From the NCBI GenBank assembly GCA_027257055.1, contig JAPVLO010000044.1, forward strand, positions 1,674,001-1,738,000: a stretch of 64,000 nt of DNA, written 5' to 3'. The notes beneath the pieces are model-generated. The model made no database searches and was not told the origin of the DNA. It saw only the letters and a list, made by a program, of their open reading frames with translations. This document shows, in pieces, positions 56,930 through 64,000 of this stretch (position 1 is its first letter; each line of letters opens with the position of its first letter). The position numbers were made by a program, and so were the translations under genes. The DNA is from Cephalopachus bancanus (Eukaryota > Chordata > Mammalia > Primates > Tarsiidae).

Positions 56930-57520
56930 GGCATTCGTTTAATTTCCTAAGACTTCAACTTAAGCTCAATTTGCTGCAAGAATTGTATCCAAATCTGGGA
57001 TAACTCTGCTCCTTTTATTCGGGTTCAATTTTTCTCCTTCTGGTTTTTATTTTTAGCAGTGCTTCAATTATTTTAAGATGATAATAATCATCAGACTTTT
57101 TCGATTCTGAATTTATGTAGAGTGAGGCCAACAGTTCTCTTTTTCAAAGTCTTCAAGAACCCAAACTTTCAGTCCTACACATTCTGCTCCTAAGACATTA
57201 ACTCTAATTAAGCTAATCAAACCCATGCACAGTTATAAGAATAAAAAGTACTAAGGAACAAGACAACTCTATGAGAAACAGATATTATACAATGAAAATA
57301 AAATGAATTCTCCAGACTTTTTAAACTACTGTTCCATTAAATCCATTTATTTTTGAACGAGCTTTGATCTTTTTTTTTTCATTTCATAGACCAAGATGTT
57401 GTCATTAGAGGAATGAATTACTTCCTTTAGGTTGAACTCATTCATATTCCATACCAAGAGCCAATCTTATTACAACTGCAATTGAGCATAATCCAATTAC
57501 AATTTTTATTTCAAAATATA
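56930..57520. promoter_or_regulatory. Candidate conserved non-coding element, TAAT-rich
   Basis: Repeat-free AT-rich DNA with AACTCTAATTAAGCTAATCA, GGAATGAATTACTTCC, CAACTGCAATTGAGC and ATAATCCAATTACAATTT. No coding content. The enhancer assignment is inference. Confidence 0.33.
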
Positions 57521-58490
57521 ACATGATCTCCTGAACTTGAGAACCACATGTACTCACAAGGTTCACAAAAAATGCAAGAGTTCTATTTGTATGAATTAGG
57601 AAAGGCTATCTATAGACTGGTTTGGAGGAACTAGATTCTGAGAGTTAGGAAAATGGAAATACCAGCCCATCATATCTCTCACCAACAAACTTAGCTTAAG
57701 GGGTCAGGTGTCCTCCTGGACTTGGCAGATAAGTCCTGACCTTGGCCATCCCCTGAAATGTCCTTCATTTACATATTTGCCTTTGTTTTCACCTTTTACA
57801 TACTCCACCCCTCTCACCTGCAAAGTCCTTTATGTTTTCACTTTATGGAAGTTTTACGGCTTTTGTCACCTCCAATCATGTCTTTTTAGCTTCTCTCAAG
57901 GCTGGTTTTAGACTGAGTTTCTTCCTCCCAAGTGAATGCCCTTTCCCACTAGGAGATAGTCTAGAAAAGATCAACATGCAGGTTGGCCATGAATTCCTTC
58001 ACTTTGTTCTACCTGAGTGTCTCTCATTGGTTCATGAGAAAACAGTTCATTTTATTTGCTTGGTCTATCATCTTGGATTGCGGTGGCAGTCAAACAAAAT
58101 GCTTTATAAAATGAAATCTATAAAGGCCTTTTTTCAAGACTGACAAATACTGCCACATATTATTCTGGAGGAATGCCCAAAAGGGGCAGTCACAAGGAAT
58201 CTAAGTATACAGCACCTCCTGGAGTTGTGCAGTGCACAACCATGCACAGTGACCCTGATGTGTTAGGTCAATGTGTTGTCCTTATGGAGGCCTTAAGGCA
58301 TAAGGATTAAATAAATAATAAGAACAGAAGAAAAAAAAGTAAGAAAGAAAGGAGAGGAACTGAGGAAGAAGGAGGAAGGAGGTTAGTGATGCAGAGTAAT
58401 GCTCAGAAACGTGTGTACATGTTCATAGAGAAAGGTCCAGAAGGATATATATATATAAACCCTTATTATGAGCTATAGCTAGAGTGTAGG
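57521..58490. other. Unique sequence with a purine-rich tract
   Basis: 58318-58385 is GA-rich, and 58447-58458 is an (AT)n run. The 103-codon frame at 57832 is not recognisable. Confidence 0.4.
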
Positions 58491-58507
58491 ATGGGGTATT
58501 ATTTTAA

Positions 58508-58789
58508 TTTTTTTTTTGAGTCGGAGTCTTACTCTGTTGCTCAGGTTGGAGTGCAGTGGCACGCTCACGGCCACTGCAGCCTCGACCTGCTGAGCTCAGC
58601 TGATCCTTCTACCTCAGCCTTTCAAGTAGTTGGAACTATAGGCACGCACCACCAAGCCTGGCTAATTTTTTTTTTTTTGGTAGAGATGAGGTCTCACCAA
58701 GGCTGGTCTCGAACCTATGGGCTCAGGCAATCCTGAGTCTCAGCCTCCCAAAGTGCTGGGATTATAGGCGTGAGCCACTGCACCCAGCC
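58508..58789 (-). mobile_element. Old-class Alu, - strand
   Basis: A full dimer. The duplication TTATTTTAA lies at 58499-58507 and 58790-58798. In its own sense the A box is full length (GGCTCACGCCTATAATCC) and the B box is ATAGGTTCGAGACCAGC. Confidence 0.95.
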
Positions 58790-58798
58790 TTATTTTAA

Positions 58799-60024
58799 CT
58801 TTTTTAAACCTCAACTCTTATAATTTTCAAGTAACAATAATAAAAGGAGAAGGTGAGGGGAGGAGAGAAGAGTACACTAAATCTTAGGAAGGTGGGATGG
58901 GTAGCGATAGAAACAAGACACACACAATTACACGCTTCAGTGTCATACTTTGACATCCCCATTGTATTTCATCATTCACACTTAGAGTCAAGAGATGGGG
59001 TTAGCGCTGAGGAGGAGAAACTAAGGAGAATTAATAGTATCAAGCCCAATGATCATGCTGCACACTTAAATTGTCAAGTTAGACACCTCTTACCTCCTCT
59101 GGCTTTCAACTTTTATGTTCAGATGACTGCTAAAGCCAATGTAGTGAGTGACATCACTAAGGGAGTGAAAATAGATGGACGAGAAGACCACATGCGTTAG
59201 AAGATTGTAAAATGTCCCTTTGGGGGAGTATGAGGAAAGACAAGAGTCACTTACAGAAGGAGAGTGGTCCAGCAGCCAGGGGAATTGTTAGAGCTGGGTA
59301 GTAAATAACAAAGGCTCTAAGAAAGAGTTAGCATTATTACAAAGGACTAGCTAGGTTGCAAATGAGAGAAATGCAACTCAAATAGACTTCACAACTACAA
59401 CAAAAGTGTGTTTCCTCCAGTAGGCAAAATGTCTAGGAGCATGCTAACTCTGCTGTATCCAGCACATCCTGCCCATACAGCATCTGGGCACCATTCCGTC
59501 CTCTGGTTCTTCCACACCCCCAAAACTTTGTAAATGCAGTATATTACAGTTCATGCTTATTACTGAGACACTTGAAATAGGATAACTGGAGACAAGTTTG
59601 ATTGCTTTACCAAGCATTGTCATCTCTGTCCCTTCAGAAGCGGTAGGTTTATGGTAATGACTGTAGGAAACATCTCACTGAGTGTAGCTCATTCTTGAAC
59701 TGTTATTTATAATATTGCCTTGCAAGTTTAAAGAATGTGATACTTTTTCCAAAAGTTTTCTCACTTCTCCTGTTGCTTTACATTTGGAACAATCCTGAAA
59801 GACGAGATGGGTGATTTCATGCCCATTTGAGAGACATAATTACCATGGTCCTCCCCAAGGTTGTAATTAGTTAGAAGCAGAATGGGGGGCAATTCCCTCG
59901 GGTCCCCTCCAGCTCTGGGAGCTTTTCTCTATCCTCTCAATAACTCCTGCTTTCTTAAAAAGAAGAAGAAGCAGCAGAATGGAAACAACAATCCATGATT
60001 CTGAAAATTTTGTCTAGCATTAAT
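58799..60024. other. Mostly unique; possible old repeat at 59350-59560
   Basis: 59350-59560 (GCTAGGTTGCAAATGAGAGA, AATGCAACTCAAATAGACTT) resembles the start of an old interspersed repeat. The family is not assigned. The 115-codon frame at 58853-59200 has no recognised domain. Confidence 0.35.
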
Positions 60025-60150
60025 AGTTGGGAGCATAGGCTCTGGGCCAAACTGCTCAGGTGTGATTCTAACTTCGCTACACACTATTTGTGGGCTCACA
60101 AGCAAGTTATTTAGCTGCTTTGTGGTTTGGCTTTCCCATTTTAGAAATGG
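60025..60150 (+). mobile_element. MIR fragment
   Basis: GCATAGGCTCTGGGCCAAAC, AGGTGTGATTCTAACTTCGC and AAGCAAGTTATTTAGCTG match MIR. Confidence 0.75.
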
Positions 60151-60154
60151 AATT

Positions 60155-60935
60155 TTGAAGGTTGAATTGTGTTCCTCTAAATGATATGTTCAGGTCCTAA
60201 TCACAGGTACATGTGAATGTGACCTTTTGAGAAGTAGGGTCTTTGTAGATGTAACAGAGTTAGATGAGGTCACACTGCACTAGGGTAGATTTCAACTTGA
60301 TTACTGATATTCTTAGAAATCTTGATACAAGACTGGGTGTGGTGGCACATGCCTATAATCCCAGCACTTTGGGAGACTGAGATGAGAGGATTGCCTGAGC
60401 CCACGAGTTGGAGACCAGCCTGGGCAACTTGGCAAGACCTCATCTCTACAATACATCAAAACAAAATTAGCCAGGTGTGGTGGCACATACATGTACTTCC
60501 AGCTACTTGGAAGGCTGAGGGAGAAGGATCCCCTGAGCCCAGCAGGTCGAGACTGTAGTGGCCATGAGTGTGCCACTGCCCTACAGCCTGGGTGACAGAG
60601 TGAGACTCTGACTCAAAAAAAAAAAAAGAAATCTTGATACAGACATACAGACAGGAGAATTCCAGAAGACACACAGGCAGAGTAGAGAAGGCCATGTAGT
60701 GATGGAGGCAGAGATTGGAATGATGCAGCTGCAAGCCAAGGAATGCCAAGGATTGCTGACAACCACTAAAATCTAGAAAAAGGAATAAGGGGGCAGGTAG
60801 AGGTTTAGAAGAAGTATAGCCCAACATTCTGATTTCTGACATTGGTCTCCCAATGGTGAGAGAGAAATGTCTGTTGCTTTAAGTAACCCAGTTTATGATC
60901 ATTTGTTTTAGCAGCCCTAGGAAACTGATATATGG
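60155..60935 (+). mobile_element. MLT1-like LTR split by an Alu
   Basis: The outer parts GGTTGAATTGTGTTCCTCTA, GAAGTAGGGTCTTTGTAGAT, GGAGGCAGAGATTGGAATGA, GCAAGCCAAGGAATGCCAAG and TTAGCAGCCCTAGGAAACTG are consecutive parts of one MaLR-style LTR. Confidence 0.82.
60330..60626 (+). mobile_element. Old-class Alu nested in the LTR
   Basis: A full dimer with a perfect 15-base duplication AGAAATCTTGATACA (60315-60329 and 60627-60641). B box CACGAGTTGGAGACCAGC, with CAACTTGGCAAGACC. It shows none of the palindrome-class changes. Confidence 0.96.
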
Positions 60936-60959
60936 AATAATCACATGTCCTGCCTTTGG

Positions 60960-61320
60960 TAGATCATATTATAGTTCAAAACTTTGCTCTCCCTATTGGG
61001 AGAATATGCATCCTTGCCCAATTAATTTCATGCTTGGCTATATTATTTGCTTTGGCCAGTGAAATGTTGGTAGAAGTGAGATGTGCCACTTCCAAGAAGT
61101 CTTAAGAGCTTTCTCCTCTCCCAGGAGACTCACTGTCTTCAAATAGGCACTGCTCCCTCAGCCTAGGTGCCCAGATGAAGATAGCACGGAACATAGTTGA
61201 AGCTGACTTGAAACAGGTGTTAATGTGAGAAAAAAAAATCTATTCTTATAAGCCACTCACATTTGAGGATGTTTGTTACAAGATGCATAACTTAGCCTAC
61301 AGTGACCAATATACTACCTC
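60960..61320 (+). mobile_element. Old LTR-like fragment, same type as 50800-51130
   Basis: GGCCAGTGAAATGTTGGTAG, AAGTGAGATGTGCCACTTCC and CTTATAAGCCACTCAC parallel the 50800 element. The family is not assigned. Confidence 0.5.
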
Positions 61321-61875
61321 ATGAAATGTTATGAGAACTCAGTATCCTGATGCTTGTAAAACACAGCGCTGCGCATATATTATTTAAGCACTGTCTTCTT
61401 AACTCAAACAATATATACAATTTCTGAGTGTCTATTATGTGTCTGGATAAAGTATTTGGTTCAGGGATAGACATGTGGCCAGAGTTGGATGAATATACAT
61501 CACTCCTTGAACTTCGCTGGAATATTCCCTTTGGAAGAAAGAAGTCCCTAGCTACAATAATGGCATATGCCTGACACTGGAGAGGGGTATCTTTTCCACT
61601 GTAAAGAGAAAATCTAGCTGAAAATAAAGTCAGTGCAGAGAAAAGAAGAGGCTAGAGTTGGAGAAAGAGGAGGAAGGAAAAGGAGTCCTGTTGATACCAT
61701 GTAAACCCCTTGGATCCAGTCATGCTCAGTCAGACGCACTCTAGGATTTTCAGATAATACTTTATTATTTTTCCTAAGCTGCTTTGAATTGGATTTCTGT
61801 TAATGGATAGAGTCTCAACCCCTGGAAGAATGTTTTAATTGCCTGCCACCAGATGGGGGCTCCTCAAGGAATGAG
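61321..61875. other. Unique sequence, nothing recognised
   Basis: No repeat or gene is recognised. Confidence 0.45.
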
Positions 61876-61933
61876 GAGGCTGTACTTCATTTGTTCATAC
61901 AACTCAAACGAGGCTGTACTTCATTTGTTCATA
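61876..61933 (+). repeat. 24-bp direct repeat, 34-bp period
   Basis: A 24-base word beginning GAGGCTGTACTTCATTTGTT occurs at 61876-61899 and 61910-61933 with ten bases (CAACTCAAAC) between. It lies just left of the L1 insertion. Confidence 0.95.
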
Positions 61934-62210
61934 TAATTCCTGCAACACAGGAATGGCACATATGAATGTACACTAAAGATTGTGTTTGATTATTGTAGCT
62001 TTACAATAAAGTTTAAAGTTTGGGAGTGTGATACCTCTCACTTTGTTTTTTTGTTGTTGTGGCTTTGCTGAAGATTTTTTTGGCTATTCGTGGTCATTTA
62101 TGTTTCCATATGAATTTCTGTATTGTCATTTCCTGGTCTGAGAAGATTGCTGCTAGTAATTTAATGGGTATTGCGTTAAATCTGTAGATTGCTTTGGGTA
62201 GGATGGACAT

Positions 62211-62503
62211 TTTTTTTTTTTTTTTTTGAGTTGGAGTCTCACTCTGTCACCCAGACTGGAGTACAGTGGCCGCTCCCGGCCACCGCAGCCTCAACCTGCT
62301 GGGCTCCGGCGATCCTTCCGTCTCAGCCTTCCGAGTACCTGGAATTATAGGCGTGCGCTACCACGCCTGGCTGATTTTTTTTAAATTTATTGTAGAGATG
62401 AGGTCTCACTGCCCAGGCGGGTCTCGAACCCACGGGCTCAGGCAATTTACTCACCTCAGCCTCCCAAAAGCGCAGGATTGCAGGCTGAGCCACCGAGCCC
62501 GGC
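62211..62503 (-). mobile_element. Young-class Alu nested in the L1
   Basis: A full dimer. The 10-base duplication GGATGGACAT lies at 62201-62210 and 62504-62513. In its own sense the B box is GTGGGTTCGAGACCCGC (one decayed CpG in the stem), with the short CAGTGAGACC form. Confidence 0.96.
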
Positions 62504-62657
62504 GGATGGACATCTTAACAATGTTGATTGTTCCAATCCATAAGCATGGAATATTTTTCCATTCATTTGTGTAATCTTTGATTTCTTTGAGTAGTGTTTT
62601 GCAGTTTTCAATGTAAAGGCTTTTCACTTCTCTGGTAGGGAAGATGCTGAGGTATTT

Positions 62658-62659
<2 letters not shown>

Positions 62660-62712
<53 letters not shown>

Positions 62713-62717
62713 TGTGT
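62660..62717 (+). repeat. (TG)n microsatellite inside L1 ORF2
   Basis: About 58 bases of TG with one TATG interruption. In the ORF2 reading it encodes a Thr-His string at the point where the ORF2 sequence after MPFKI should continue. Confidence 0.97.
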
Positions 62718-63750
62718 ATTTTGAATGGCATTGTGCTTTTTATTTGGGTTTCTGTTTGCTTATTATTGTTGTATAGGAATGCAACTGTCTTTTGCACATT
62801 TATTTTATACCCTGAGACTTTGCCAAGGTTCTTTATCAGTGCAAGGAGTTTTTCGACAGATTCTCTTGGGTTTTCAAGGTGTAGAATCATGTCATCTGCA
62901 AAAAGGGATAATTTAACTTCCTCTTTTCCTATTTGAATACCCCCAATTTCCTTCTCTTGTCTGATTGTTCTAGCTAGGACTTCCAATACTATGTTGAACA
63001 GGGGAGGTGAGAGTGAGCATCCTTGACTTTTTCCTGTTTTCAGGATAAATGGTTCCAATTTTTGTATGTTTAGCAGTATGTTGCCTGTGGGTTTCTTATA
63101 GATGGCTCTTACTCTTTTGAGGTATGTTCCATCTATGCCTAGATGTTTGAGGATTTTTATCAAGAAGGGGTGCTGGATTTTATTGAAACTTTTTTCCATA
63201 TCTAATTATATGATCATGTGTTTTTTGTTTTTCCATCTGTTGATGTATTTAATTCTGTTTTCAGTCTTGTGGATGTTGAACCAGTTCTGCATCTTGGGGA
63301 TGAAACCTATTTGGTCATGGTGGATGATTTTTGAGATGTAGTGTTGAATGCAGTTTGCTAGAATCTTGTTGAGAATTTTAGCACCTATAATCATCAAGGA
63401 TATTGGCCTGTAGTTCTCTTTCTTTGTTGGATCTTTACCTGGTTTGGGTATCAATGTGATGTCAGCTTCATAAAATGATTTGGGGAGAGTTCCATCTTTC
63501 TCGATTGCTTGGAATACTTTCAGTAGGATTGGTATCAGCTCCTCCTTGTATGTTTCGTAGAATTCTGCTGGAAAACCATCTGGCCCAGGGTTTTGTTTGT
63601 TTGTTTGTTTGTTTGGTTTTTGTAGATAGTTTCCTTATGACACAGTCGATTTCCCGGGTTGCTATTGGGCTATTTAAGGTCTTGATTTCTTCTTGTTTCA
63701 ACCTGGGAAGATTGTGTGATGTCAGAAAGTCCTCCATTTCATTTAGGTTT

Positions 63751-64000
63751 GTAAAGCTACAATAATCAAAACAACCTGGTATTGGTACAAGAACAGGCAT
63801 ATAGACCAATGGAGCAGGATAGAGACTCCAGAACCAAAACCTCAATTTCTCAACCAACTCATCTTCAACAAAACCTCCACCATCAACCACTGGGGAGAGG
63901 AAAATCTATTCAGTAAATTGTGCAAACTGATTGACCACATGCAGAAGATTAAAACAAGACTGCTACCTATCACCATACACAAAAATCTAATCTAAGTGGA
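63751..64000 (+). mobile_element. L1, direct 3' segment, runs off the window
   Basis: + oriented L1 ORF2 sequence starting GTAAAGCTACAATAATCAAA. It continues through CCTGGTATTGGTACAAGAAC, AGACCAATGGAGCAGGATAG and CATACACAAAAATCTAATCT. The L1 3' UTR and A-tail would lie beyond 64000. Confidence 0.93.

Larger units (their letters stand above)
61978..63750 (-). mobile_element. L1, inverted 5' segment (ORF2 reverse transcriptase)
   Basis: In - orientation this encodes ORF2 from just before the reverse-transcriptase domain to beyond it. Recognisable parts are [71 protein letters not shown] and [16 protein letters not shown], where FADD (residues 100-103 of the frame at 62657-63199) is the catalytic box. 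Then follow [14 protein letters not shown] and [14 protein letters not shown] text. Several frameshifts and stops break the frame, so it is inactive. It is interrupted by a (TG)n run at 62660 and by an Alu at 62211. It joins a + oriented L1 segment at 63751. Confidence 0.95.

Noticed and set aside
62657..63199. Active L1 reverse transcriptase
   Set aside because: The FADD box is present but the ORF2 frame is broken several times, inverted, truncated, and split by an Alu and a microsatellite.

Overview
This window is vertebrate nuclear DNA from a primate. It is not bacterial or viral, and I find no intact protein-coding gene, exon chain, rRNA, tRNA or CRISPR array in it. Almost every long reading frame is explained by an interspersed repeat or by low-complexity DNA. 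Nineteen dimeric Alu copies (12 on +, 7 on -), L1, L2, MIR, MER5/MER20, Tigger-like elements and ERVL-MaLR LTRs identify a primate. The younger Alu copies match neither the anthropoid AluS/AluY pattern nor, as I know them, the strepsirrhine Alu types. They share a private set of changes: a shortened A box, a GCGGG...CCCGC stem around the B box, a lost ACTTGG, a CAATAAATC linker, and a CCAACTC 3' end. I infer a tarsier-like haplorhine, with moderate confidence.

Layout. 1-4732 has no recognisable transposon and is AT-rich with many TAAT-type sites; it looks like conserved regulatory DNA. 4.7-24 kb is ordinary intergenic or intronic DNA with scattered MIR, L2, Tigger-like, MER5A and MER20 elements, three Alus and L1 remnants. 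24506-25325 is a processed RPL32 pseudogene split by an Alu. 26.8-31.7 kb holds four Alus, three of them clustered. 37.4-41.2 kb is complex: an MST-type LTR, three Alus, a Tigger-like element, a palindromic MITE and a local inverted duplication (38158-38416 against 39937-40198). 41.8-42.45 kb is another repeat-free block. 43.0-43.1 kb holds an 80-base palindrome. 44-54.5 kb carries MaLR LTRs, a Tigger-like element, L2/MIR, L1M and compound microsatellites. 56-61.3 kb has four Alus and more LTRs. From 61978 to the window end lies a 5'-inverted (twin-primed) L1 with a young Alu inside it.

The strongest observations are these. (1) The Alu copies form a visible series in which both boxes of the Pol III promoter were remodelled, ending in a perfect 17-base GCGGG-TTCGAGA-CCCGC stem-loop with the geometry of a tRNA T-arm. 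(2) There is a roughly 95% identical inverted duplication with 259/262-base arms. (3) The inverted L1 has an exactly readable 20-base overlap. (4) The transposon-free first 4.7 kb and other TAAT-rich blocks suggest the regulatory neighbourhood of a developmental gene outside the window. There is no operon-like or pathway organisation to describe.
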